Shown here: piece by piece, positions 37,112-44,901 of the stretch
Numbering within the stretch: the stretch's first letter is position 1
Layout: every line of letters begins with the position of its first letter
Made by a program: the position numbers and the translations under genes
NCBI GenBank assembly: GCA_902799355.1
Contig: CADCAG010000003.1
Coordinates: 38,838-102,837 of the forward strand
Source of the DNA: an uncultured Bacteroidales bacterium
GTDB taxonomy: Bacteria; Bacteroidota; Bacteroidia; Bacteroidales; Bacteroidaceae
Reading direction: 5' to 3'
DNA length: 64,000 nt
The notes under the pieces: generated by a model
Told to the model about the DNA's origin: nothing
Databases searched by the model: none
The model's input: the letters and a program-made list of their open reading frames with translations, nothing else

Positions 37112-37142
37112 ATAAAAGGGCAGTGATTCACTGCCCTTTTAT
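37112..37142. terminator. Bidirectional hairpin terminator between GH31 and the small-peptide gene
   Basis: AAAAGGGCAGTG and CACTGCCCTTTT arms form a near-perfect stem with A/T-rich flanks on both sides, able to stop transcription from GH31 (plus) and from the hydrolase/BspA operon (minus). Confidence 0.88.
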
Positions 37143-37208
37143 TGTGCCCTTTGTCTCTCTTATAATAGTGACACAGCACGCTTATATTTCGAAGTGTGAT
37201 GGGAATTT

Positions 37209-37349
37209 TTATTGACCGCCGTCAAAATCCCAATCTTCGTATTTATCATCGTCAATAAAACTACTTTCCACAGGGCTGCCTGTTAGCAAATAGGACTTGT
37301 ATTTAAGTATTACCACGCTCATGGCGGGTTTTTCATATTTTTTCTTCAT
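37209..37349 (-). CDS. Small 46-residue peptide, unknown function
   Basis: The gene begins 12 nt after the stop of the BspA-like gene and has an exact AGGAGG Shine-Dalgarno 7 nt before the ATG (positions 37357-37362 on the minus strand), which is unusual for Bacteroidota. The product has a basic N terminus (MKKKYEKPAM), a hydrophobic middle (SVVILKYKSYLL), a Thr-Gly-Ser-Pro turn and a very acidic C terminus (DDDKYEDWDFDGG). I recognise the general MKKxYxKP...VV...LL.GSP pattern from small Prevotella proteins but know of no function. It could be a precursor peptide cleaved near Gly-Ser; that is speculation. Confidence 0.75.
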   Translation of the reverse strand: MKKKYEKPAMSVVILKYKSYLLTGSPVESSFIDDDKYEDWDFDGGQ

Positions 37350-37361
37350 TGCTGTGTCCTC

Positions 37362-40300
37362 CTATTTGTTAATGTACTTTTTACCGTTGTGGATATACAT
37401 GCCCTTCTGAGGCTTGCCATTGAGTTGACGACCATTCATGTCGTAGTAGTGCTCTGTGCCGTCGGCATCGATGGTGCGAATCTGCTGGATGTCAGTTGCC
37501 TCACCGTCCTCTAATACCATATCGAGGATACGGGCATTACCAGAAGTTGCAGTTGCCTGGAAGTAGGCACGGAAAGGACCAATGTAAGCCTTCGGCTGGT
37601 TCTCAGGCACCTTATGCCACTTGCCGTCGCTCTGCAGGATGTATGCAGGTTTATCGACATCGTAGAGCGAGCTGTTTGGTATCTCTACCGTGGTGCCCTT
37701 GAACTGGAAGTCGCCTACTGTCCAAGGATGGGTTTCGTTCAAGCTCACCGTAACTTCGTTATCCATGCTAAGATTCACATCGTTCTCGCCGCTAACAACA
37801 ATATAATAAGGTGTAAAGGCTGCCATTTCCTTGTTCACAACCTCGGTGAAGGTAATGGTGGTGACGCCTGCAACATTCGCACTACTGGTAGGATAGTACA
37901 CCTTAGCGTTTTCATTGGTGAGTGTTAGCGCGTAAGGCAGATAGCTGGTATATCCCGTAGCGACATATTCGAATGTGGATTCCTGCTTTTTCACAGTTTG
38001 ACCATCAATCACAATATCCTCGTTGGTATCTGTTACTTTCTCAACGAGATTAGCCTCGAGGCTTCGGTTGAAGTTTACACCATGTGATACCGTAAGAGGT
38101 GTTACGCGAGGATTGAAATTCCAATCCTCTGTCAACGACAGTCGGTCTACTGTGCTACCGATGACGACGTTGAACTCACCAGTATTTGCCGTGTTTCCGG
38201 TAAGCCATGATTTTATTCCAGTAGGCAGATAAATCATGGTGTAGTCGCTCATGCCATAGAACGGATTGTCGGGGTCACTACGGTCAACGTTCACGTTGAT
38301 ATCTGCTGTAGCGTTATTGATGAATCCATTAATGGCCGTTATATCCACATAGCGAAGATTGTAGGCTTCATCAAAAATGGCAGCGTCCAGTTTGAACCAC
38401 TTGCCAGATGGGAAAGTGATGCTGGTCAGTCCATCGCAAGAACTGAAACAGTTGCTCATAATCCAAACGCAATTGTTTGTAATGCCCTCCGTTGGTAAAG
38501 TATAGTCACCCGTCTTTCCTGGAGCACAAACTACAAAATAACTGCCAACGCCTGCTACATTGTGTATCAGCACGTTGTCCACACTGATGTAGCCATTGGT
38601 ATTCCCATCTGCCACGGTAATCGTAGTCAGCTTAGGACAATAGGCCAGGAAGTTGCCCTTATGATCCTTGAAACCTGTACCGATAGTGAAACTGGTGAGT
38701 TCATCGCAGAAGCCAAAAGCTTCCTCACCAACATAAGTCACAGCATTGGGCAAACTTACGCTAGTCAGGGCGTCACTATTGTAGAAGGCTCTGTCACCAA
38801 TAGACGTGATGTTACTGCCAATAGTTACTGAAGTCATCGTCTGGTTATCCATGAAGACTTCTGAAGCGATGCCTGTAACAGGTTTCTCATTGAAGGTATT
38901 GGGAATGGTTACCGACGTAGCATTGCCCGTATATTTCACTATCTCGTAGCTTGCATCACCAGCTGGGCGATAAACGAAATCGCCAGAAGCCACGTCTACG
39001 CAGTTGTTAAAATACATGTCTTTCAGCGTGGCAGGCACAGGATAGTCTATGTAGTTGTCGGTGAAATAATACCAGTTGTCCGTACCCAGCACAGTCTTGG
39101 TTTTGTCCTGGTTCATGTCTTCTGATGATTCTGAATTACCATACATCACATTGCCAGATGCGCTTAATGCACCACCGCCTTCTGCATTTCCTAATACAGA
39201 TCTATCTACATTAGCTTTCCAATAAGCGCAGTTCGTAATGGTACTTCCCACATTGTTTTTGGTTTTTCCGACTATTTTACCCAGATTATCGGTGGTCACG
39301 CTTCCCCAGAGATATTCGCTTCTTGCAAAACAGCGATTGACATTGACAGCGCCAGCGCCACCAACGATACCACCAATAACGTCAGAATTGAAGCTATGGA
39401 GAAAGTTAGAAGCCGAGCAATCGGAGATAGTCACATTGTTATAGACATTGCCGACAATGCCGCCAGTCCAACCAGAACAATACACCCGTCCACGGAACAT
39501 GCAGCGCTCTATGGTGGCATTCTGGGCATAGCCTACAATGCCGCCACCACTGCCACTGTTTGCATTAACGGTATAATCACCACCGGAAGGGAAATTGCTG
39601 GTCACCAGCACGTCGGTAATATGGCTGCTATTATATGCAAATCCTACTACAGAGCCTACATAGTCTTGACCAACTACCTTGGGATTCAGCAGATGCATAT
39701 TGTAGATGGTAGCGTTAGTGGCATAGCCAAATAATCCCTGATAATTAGTTGAAGGATGATTAACATTAAGATTCTTGATGATGTGGCCTCCACCATCAAA
39801 AATGCCATCGAAAGGATGTTCATACAATCCTATAGGAGTCCAGTCTTCACCACTCAGGTCAATGTCTGCCATCAACTTAATACTGGTTGCGTTAATCGTA
39901 CTGTTGTTCACAGCATTACGGAAAGCAATAAACTCTTCTTTCGAGGTGATAGCCAAGGGCTCGTTGCTGAGCTCGTAGATACGGGCGAAAGCTTCCTCCC
40001 AACCCACTTTCTCGTTGGCACGAGTCAGTGTGCCTGAAGAAGTGCCGTCAAACTTACTATTTTTATAGTTGTCCAAATTACCTGCAGGAACAAAGAGGTT
40101 GCGCACTAAGGATTTCTTTCGCATGCTCTCCTTGGTACCAAGCACAGAGAAGACATCGTTCCACTGCCATGTGGGGGCAGTGGTTCCCATGCAACGCATA
40201 GTCGTCAGACTGGTGAGGTTACAGAAGGCGCCGGCTCCGATGGTTTGCAACGAGGCTGGCAGCCTGATCTCTGTCACTGAGGAGCAACCTACAAAGGCAT

Positions 40301-40622
40301 AGTCGCCAATGTGCTCAACACCTTCTTCGATGGTTACTCTTGTCAGTTTGTTGCACAGACGGAAAGCAAACTGTCCAATAACAACTTTATAGGACTCTGC
40401 CTGATAGGTCACCGAACCTGGAATGACGAGGTGACCATCCTCGTAGTGATTGATACAGGAGGTATAGCCATTGCCCAAAGTGGCAGTCTTGGCTTCGGTG
40501 TCATAGACACAGATAGCCTTTGTGTCTGGAGTTGCCAGTGTCAACGTTCCTGTCACTTTCTCTGCAAATGCCAGTAAAGGCAGCAGAGCGACCATGATTA
40601 GGGATATATATTTTTTTATCAT
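37362..40622 (-). CDS. BspA-like leucine-rich repeat surface protein with GLUG-type insert
   Basis: A 1086-residue secreted protein (signal VALLPLLAFAEK). It has LRR_5/BspA repeats at residues about 70-150 (FRLCNKLTRVTIEEGVEHIG, YAFVGCSSVTEIRLPASL), then a GLUG-like segment about 230-480 (LMADIDLSGEDWTPIG, FDGIFDGGGHIIKNLNV, YQGLFGYATNATIYN, TGGIVGNV), then more LRR repeats about 575-800. The C terminus ends in the secretion-type tail YDMNGRQLNGKPQKGMYIHN. BspA proteins bind host or partner surfaces. The gene lies 32 nt after a secreted hydrolase gene and directly before the small peptide. Confidence 0.88.
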   Translation of the reverse strand: MIKKYISLIMVALLPLLAFAEKVTGTLTLATPDTKAICVYDTEAKTATLGNGYTSCINHYEDGHLVIPGSVTYQAESYKVVIGQFAFRLCNKLTRVTIEEGVEHIGDYAFVGCSSVTEIRLPASLQTIGAGAFCNLTSLTTMRCMGTTAPTWQWNDVFSVLGTKESMRKKSLVRNLFVPAGNLDNYKNSKFDGTSSGTLTRANEKVGWEEAFARIYELSNEPLAITSKEEFIAFRNAVNNSTINATSIKLMADIDLSGEDWTPIGLYEHPFDGIFDGGGHIIKNLNVNHPSTNYQGLFGYATNATIYNMHLLNPKVVGQDYVGSVVGFAYNSSHITDVLVTSNFPSGGDYTVNANSGSGGGIVGYAQNATIERCMFRGRVYCSGWTGGIVGNVYNNVTISDCSASNFLHSFNSDVIGGIVGGAGAVNVNRCFARSEYLWGSVTTDNLGKIVGKTKNNVGSTITNCAYWKANVDRSVLGNAEGGGALSASGNVMYGNSESSEDMNQDKTKTVLGTDNWYYFTDNYIDYPVPATLKDMYFNNCVDVASGDFVYRPAGDASYEIVKYTGNATSVTIPNTFNEKPVTGIASEVFMDNQTMTSVTIGSNITSIGDRAFYNSDALTSVSLPNAVTYVGEEAFGFCDELTSFTIGTGFKDHKGNFLAYCPKLTTITVADGNTNGYISVDNVLIHNVAGVGSYFVVCAPGKTGDYTLPTEGITNNCVWIMSNCFSSCDGLTSITFPSGKWFKLDAAIFDEAYNLRYVDITAINGFINNATADINVNVDRSDPDNPFYGMSDYTMIYLPTGIKSWLTGNTANTGEFNVVIGSTVDRLSLTEDWNFNPRVTPLTVSHGVNFNRSLEANLVEKVTDTNEDIVIDGQTVKKQESTFEYVATGYTSYLPYALTLTNENAKVYYPTSSANVAGVTTITFTEVVNKEMAAFTPYYIVVSGENDVNLSMDNEVTVSLNETHPWTVGDFQFKGTTVEIPNSSLYDVDKPAYILQSDGKWHKVPENQPKAYIGPFRAYFQATATSGNARILDMVLEDGEATDIQQIRTIDADGTEHYYDMNGRQLNGKPQKGMYIHNGKKYINK

Positions 40623-40654
40623 AACTCTATTCTTTATTTGCGCTTATATCTATA

Positions 40655-42475
40655 TTACTGCTTCTTCTTAAGCACCCACTTGAACAACTCATAGTCAGGC
40701 GAAGTGCCAAATAAATTACCCGTCAAGAAGAAGTTCTTACCAGCATCTATATGGTCCTTAGTACTATTGGTGTCGTTGATATAGACATCTGCCTTTGTCT
40801 CATCAAATACCTGCGAGTTTGTTGGATGGGCGTTGGCAGCACTTAAGCGTGCAGAAGGGCTCTTAATGTAATACGACAGTTCGGGATGGTTCTTGACAAA
40901 CGAGCACAGGTTGACAAAAGGCACCACCGTGTCGTAAGATGAGTGGTAGAATGCAATGCGATGCTTGGGAGTCCAGCCCACAGTGAGGTTGTTGCTCTCT
41001 AAGGCACGGTGTAGATCCTGCATAAAACCACGCTCAGTAGGTATCACGCGCTTGCCGTCGACCTCAAAATTCGATGTGGTTGTGAAGTATGTGTAACATG
41101 CAGAGGTCAGCATCTGCTCGAGTTTACCAAATACTGTGTAATCACCAAACAAGAGGAAGGGCTTTGTCGACTTGTAGAACATCTCACATACCTGAGCGGG
41201 AGTATAGTAAACTCTAAACGAGCCAGTCCCTGTTCCATAAGGGTCGTCAAGATTAACAAAATTCTTCAAACCATACTTCATTTGCCACTGATAGCGCTTG
41301 GTGACGTCTTCGGTGCTGAACTGGTCATCTCTATTAGGATTCTTTTTGGCTGCAATCATATCCAGCGACCCCGTTGACAGGAATTTCTGAGACAGGTATT
41401 CATCTACCGTGTGCTGGCGCATCAGCGGATTGCTGTCGCACATGCCTTTCAGAATGAGCGGCATCACGATAGGCATAGTCACCGAGCCTGCATCGTGGGC
41501 AGTCGGGTTGGTATCTTCGGAATTATAGTTCTCACCATTGTCCGTAATATAATAACGCAGGTGGGCCACAGGATCGTAGGGACCGTCACCACAGACGGAG
41601 CCTGCATAGTGTAACTGCTCGTCAAGGCCGTTCTCTTCGATGAACTTATGTACAGCAAGTGCCACGCTGCCACCCTGTGAATAGCCCAGTGACACACTCT
41701 GCCAGTTGTTTTCGAGAGTGTCGAATTTCTTATCACTGCCTGCATTGGCATTGTAGAGTGCCAGTCCATAGCGCACGGCATCCACCACCTGGCGTGCAGT
41801 CAGTTCCTGATAAAGGTAGGGGTGGGCACGGTCGGCAGTGATGCCATAGCCCTCATAGTCGGGCATAATGACCAGACAGCACGGCTGGCGGACGCGGTCG
41901 TAGCGAGTGTACATGAGCATCATGCCGACACCCGTCTGGAAACTACCACCTTCGTTGTTATAATTGGTAGGAGCCTCAAAGTTGCTCGTGATGGTCTCGT
42001 GGCAGGCAATGAGCACATTACTGGGATGGGCATAACCCATTTGAAACTGGGCACGAGGCACGCCCATCATGGATGATAGGATGACCTTGTTGCCGTCAGC
42101 ATCTATCGACGGGTATTTATAGGCGAAGAGATAGGCGCCAGATCGAGCCAATTGCATACCTTCCTCCGTTAGTCCTCCATACTGGCCATAGTCGTCAGTA
42201 CTAGGAGCACGACGCGGTGCACGTGCTGGTCCTATTTCATCCTCAACGGGTTTTATTGACCTGATGCCCTCGTCAATGAAGAGTGTGTCGACTCGCCCTG
42301 TAACGGGGTCTATCACAATACTGTCGCGACTGCCAAATTCAACCTCCTTGACAGACATAATCTCCACCTGGCCGAGGTCTACCTCAGCCAAGTTACCCAG
42401 AGCACTCTGTGCCCATGTCCCCATAGCTGTAAACGCCATGGATAAAAGAAGCATTTTTCTTGGATTCAAAATCAT
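40655..42475 (-). CDS. Secreted alpha/beta hydrolase (secretory-lipase-like)
   Basis: A 606-residue exported protein (signal MLLLSMAFTAMGTWAQ). After a non-conserved stretch of about 90 residues it has alpha/beta hydrolase features: ACHETITSNFEAPTN, MPDYEGYGITADRAHPYL, the nucleophile elbow SLGYSQGGSVALAV (Ser about residue 267), and a late TKDHIDAGKNFF with the likely catalytic His. The PDYEGYG and GYSQGG spacing resembles secretory lipases and related esterases; the substrate is unknown. It is paralogous to the next gene upstream in the operon. Confidence 0.82.
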   Translation of the reverse strand: MILNPRKMLLLSMAFTAMGTWAQSALGNLAEVDLGQVEIMSVKEVEFGSRDSIVIDPVTGRVDTLFIDEGIRSIKPVEDEIGPARAPRRAPSTDDYGQYGGLTEEGMQLARSGAYLFAYKYPSIDADGNKVILSSMMGVPRAQFQMGYAHPSNVLIACHETITSNFEAPTNYNNEGGSFQTGVGMMLMYTRYDRVRQPCCLVIMPDYEGYGITADRAHPYLYQELTARQVVDAVRYGLALYNANAGSDKKFDTLENNWQSVSLGYSQGGSVALAVHKFIEENGLDEQLHYAGSVCGDGPYDPVAHLRYYITDNGENYNSEDTNPTAHDAGSVTMPIVMPLILKGMCDSNPLMRQHTVDEYLSQKFLSTGSLDMIAAKKNPNRDDQFSTEDVTKRYQWQMKYGLKNFVNLDDPYGTGTGSFRVYYTPAQVCEMFYKSTKPFLLFGDYTVFGKLEQMLTSACYTYFTTTSNFEVDGKRVIPTERGFMQDLHRALESNNLTVGWTPKHRIAFYHSSYDTVVPFVNLCSFVKNHPELSYYIKSPSARLSAANAHPTNSQVFDETKADVYINDTNSTKDHIDAGKNFFLTGNLFGTSPDYELFKWVLKKKQ

Positions 42476-42504
42476 ATAGTTTTATTGTTATTATTATTGG
42501 CAGA

Positions 42505-43881
42505 TTATAGAGGGATACCCGTCATCTCAGAGACCTTGTCTCTGATATATTCTTCAGCCTTGTCGATAGCATCCTTTATTGCCTGCTCCCTGACCGCATC
42601 TTTGTCGGGCATACAGTCCTCCATCAGAAGAATGGTCTTGCCGATGTGCTGGAAGAGTCCGTAGTCCACATGGTTGCCCCAGTCGTTAAACTCGGTTTCG
42701 ACGTTGCAGCCGTGGCCCTTCAGGTAGTTGGCCATTTCCTCGCCCACATGCCAATCCATGTATTTGTCACCAGCAGAGTGCATAATATAGTACTTGGTCT
42801 TGGTATTGGGCTGCCAGTTCTGTCCTTCTCCGCAGAGGGAGTTCTCACGAAACTTCTTGGCGAGTTTCTGGCCGATGGCGGAGTTGGCATCGAGGGCGGC
42901 AGGGGTGAGAATCATGTTGACAGGACAGTCCTTAGCCAGTTTCTCATCGCCACCGGCAATGAGCTTGTTGATGTCCCACGTACCATAGTCCTTAGAAAGT
43001 ATCCACTTCTGGATGTTGCTGGCCAGAGGTTCCACAAAAACGTCTTTATACTCGAAGTCCATGTGGTATGTCTCTTTGTAGGCTACCACGACGAGAGGGA
43101 AGGAGCAGGCATAACCCGAGGTCTTGGATTCGATGTTGCTCTTATAGACGGAATAGATGCTGAAAGGGGCGGCACCTGCCGAGGTGAGCTTCCAGTCAAG
43201 GTCGCTACGCCCCTTGGCACGAAGCTCGTCGGAATAGCGTTGAACGGCAAGTGCCGAGAAACCGCCGCTGCTGTAGCCCACGTTAAAGGTGGGCAGACCG
43301 CTAATGGCATAGCCCTCGTCTTTCAGAATCTGCATGGCGGCATCCCAAGCATCGATGGTCTCAACGCTGGTAATCTCCGGACAGCAGTAGGCCTGTGGCT
43401 TGTCCTCGGTGAGCGTCCAGCCATAGAGGTCGGCAGAAACCATAATGAGATTCTGGTATTTGTTCATGTATAGACCGATGTCGTCAATCTCGTTCTGAGA
43501 AGTACGCTCACCATGCTTGGCACATGTAAACTCATTATAGAGCATCAGACCACGTGGAGCCACATCTTTATTATATACGGCGGGATTCATTGAAATGACG
43601 CCTGTCAGTCGCACAGGTGTCTTCATGTCGGGACCGACGCTGGTATATTCGAACACAATCTGACGGAACTTCAAGTTCAGCGCATCATTCGCAATCGTTT
43701 TCAATGCGTGACACTCCCGACGGTTCGTTATCTTCTGGTCGAGACTGTATGTACGACCTGAAATGGGGACAGTATTGTCATCATTGTTCGAACATGCTGT
43801 GAATACGTGACTGCAAATAAGAATAGCAGCCATAATCGTTGTCAGTAAAGACAACCTTTTTAATGTTTTAGGTGTAGTCAT
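42505..43881 (-). CDS. Alpha/beta hydrolase lipoprotein
   Basis: A 458-residue lipoprotein (signal AILICSHVFTACSNNDD; lipidated Cys about residue 30 with following acidic residues, as for surface lipoproteins). It shares layout with the downstream hydrolase: LMLYNEFTCAKHGERTSQ, VSADLYGWT, nucleophile elbow NVGYSSGGFSALAV, and a late HSAGDKYMDWHVGEEMANYL with DWGNHVDYG carrying probable acid and His residues. It is likely an esterase or peptidase of the secretory-lipase-like group; the substrate is unknown. It is the first gene of the four-gene minus-strand operon. Confidence 0.82.
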   Translation of the reverse strand: MTTPKTLKRLSLLTTIMAAILICSHVFTACSNNDDNTVPISGRTYSLDQKITNRRECHALKTIANDALNLKFRQIVFEYTSVGPDMKTPVRLTGVISMNPAVYNKDVAPRGLMLYNEFTCAKHGERTSQNEIDDIGLYMNKYQNLIMVSADLYGWTLTEDKPQAYCCPEITSVETIDAWDAAMQILKDEGYAISGLPTFNVGYSSGGFSALAVQRYSDELRAKGRSDLDWKLTSAGAAPFSIYSVYKSNIESKTSGYACSFPLVVVAYKETYHMDFEYKDVFVEPLASNIQKWILSKDYGTWDINKLIAGGDEKLAKDCPVNMILTPAALDANSAIGQKLAKKFRENSLCGEGQNWQPNTKTKYYIMHSAGDKYMDWHVGEEMANYLKGHGCNVETEFNDWGNHVDYGLFQHIGKTILLMEDCMPDKDAVREQAIKDAIDKAEEYIRDKVSEMTGIPL

Positions 43882-44001
43882 TTTTTTTGAATTCTAGTAA
43901 TATTAATTATTAGTATGGCAAAGGCGCGATTGGGCTTCGAGCTATTGCATTATAAGCTTTTTCTCGCTAGTGCCATGTTGTAATAGTTTGCATTCTTGAT
44001 G

Positions 44002-44032
44002 CAAAGATAGTATGTTCAGTGTTAAATTCAAA
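44002..44032 (-). promoter_or_regulatory. Promoter for the hydrolase/BspA operon
   Basis: On the minus strand, TTTG (44029-44032) and TATCTTTG (44002-44009) with a 19-bp spacer. The leader to the ATG at 43881 would be about 115 nt. Confidence 0.75.
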
Positions 44033-44149
44033 ACAAATAAAACAAAAAAAAGTTAAATTTGAAGAAATTAGTACAAGATTTCTAACAAACAACCAAATAA
44101 AAGGGAAAAGTTTGTTTTGCTCATGTCCGTGTGCGGGATGGGCGTTCCT

Positions 44150-44340
44150 TGCGACGGGAACAGCTGTCTCGTCTGTGGGAACAGCTGATACGGCGATGGG
44201 AATAGCTGATATGCGAAAAAGCCGTAGGACTTTCTGAAAAGTGGTACGACTTTTTGACGGGAACAGCTAATATGGCCAAAATTCTCTAGAGAATTTCTCG
44301 TGTATACAGCTATCTCGTGACTGGGACAAGCTAATACGTA
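44150..44340 (+). repeat. 21-bp phased intergenic repeat array
   Basis: GGGAACAGCT or a close variant begins at 44156, 44177, 44198, 44259 and 44323, with ATACAGCT ending at 44311. Spacing is 21 bp or about a multiple of it. The gap between 44215 and 44256 holds two other 21-bp units that resemble each other (GTAGGACTTTCT, GTACGACTTTTT). No protein is credible here. Confidence 0.85.
44279..44296. repeat. 18-bp perfect palindrome
   Basis: AAATTCTCTAGAGAATTT is a perfect palindrome embedded in the 21-bp array, a plausible protein-binding site. Confidence 0.8.
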
Positions 44341-44390
44341 GAGGTATCAGTCTGTCTTTGGCGCATATATAATGTACATGCGTATGGGTG

Positions 44391-44404
44391 TCTCGCGCGC
44401 GAGA
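44391..44404. repeat. 14-bp perfect palindrome rich in CpG
   Basis: TCTCGCGCGCGAGA is a perfect palindrome between the 21-bp array and the inverted-repeat element. Confidence 0.8.
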
Positions 44405-44419
44405 GGTTTTCAAAAAATA

Positions 44420-44652
44420 CCTTTCACCTTTCACCGACATGGCGCAGACGCCCTGTACAAAGGCATTTCGGCCTATCCACATCCCGAATTAGCTTTCACA
44501 TCGCTTTCACACCGCTTTCACATCGAGCGGTGAAGGTTGGGTGAAGGTTCTGTGAAAGCGATGTGAAACGTTGGCAGCCCTTCGCGCCCATGGGAAACAC
44601 CCGCGAACCCCTATTTACAGGGATTTTCTGTGCAGGGTGTGAAGGTGAAAGG
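44420..44652. repeat. Inverted-repeat element with an 11-bp phased core
   Basis: Outer arms CCTTTCACCTTTCACC (44420-44435) and GGTGTGAAGGTGAAAGG (44636-44652) are near complements. The core (44492-44568) is seven 11-bp units: three of GCTTTCACATC type, then four ending GTGAAG or GTGAAA, the reverse complement. This would fold into a long hairpin. Confidence 0.85.
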
Positions 44653-44784
44653 AAATTTTCAAAAAGCTTTACTTATAATTAACCGTGGCTTGCTATATAT
44701 AATAAGGTGTACTTGTTCAGATGTGTTATCATTGTGACAGTTTCGCGCTTAAATGCATTTTTTTGTAATAAAAACACGAAAAAG

Positions 44785-44816
44785 TTTGTGCGAATGCTAA
44801 TAAATTGTTATCTTTG
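44785..44816 (+). promoter_or_regulatory. Promoter for the large adhesin-like gene
   Basis: TTTG (44785-44788) and TATCTTTG (44809-44816), spacer 20 bp, followed by an A/T-rich leader of about 80 nt to the ATG at 44902. Confidence 0.82.
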
Positions 44817-44901
44817 TACCCGTATTTATATATGCTAACGGAAAAGAAATATAACTTTATCAAATATTATTTATATTATTAATTAACTAAATTGTTCAAT
44901 T

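Noticed and set aside
44019-44237. A 72-codon plus-strand frame in the intergenic gap
   Set aside because: Its sequence is generated by the 21-bp repeats, has no ribosome binding site or family resemblance, and starts inside the divergent promoter.
44150-44652. CRISPR array
   Set aside because: Units are contiguous 21-bp or 11-bp words without unique spacers, and there are no cas genes nearby.
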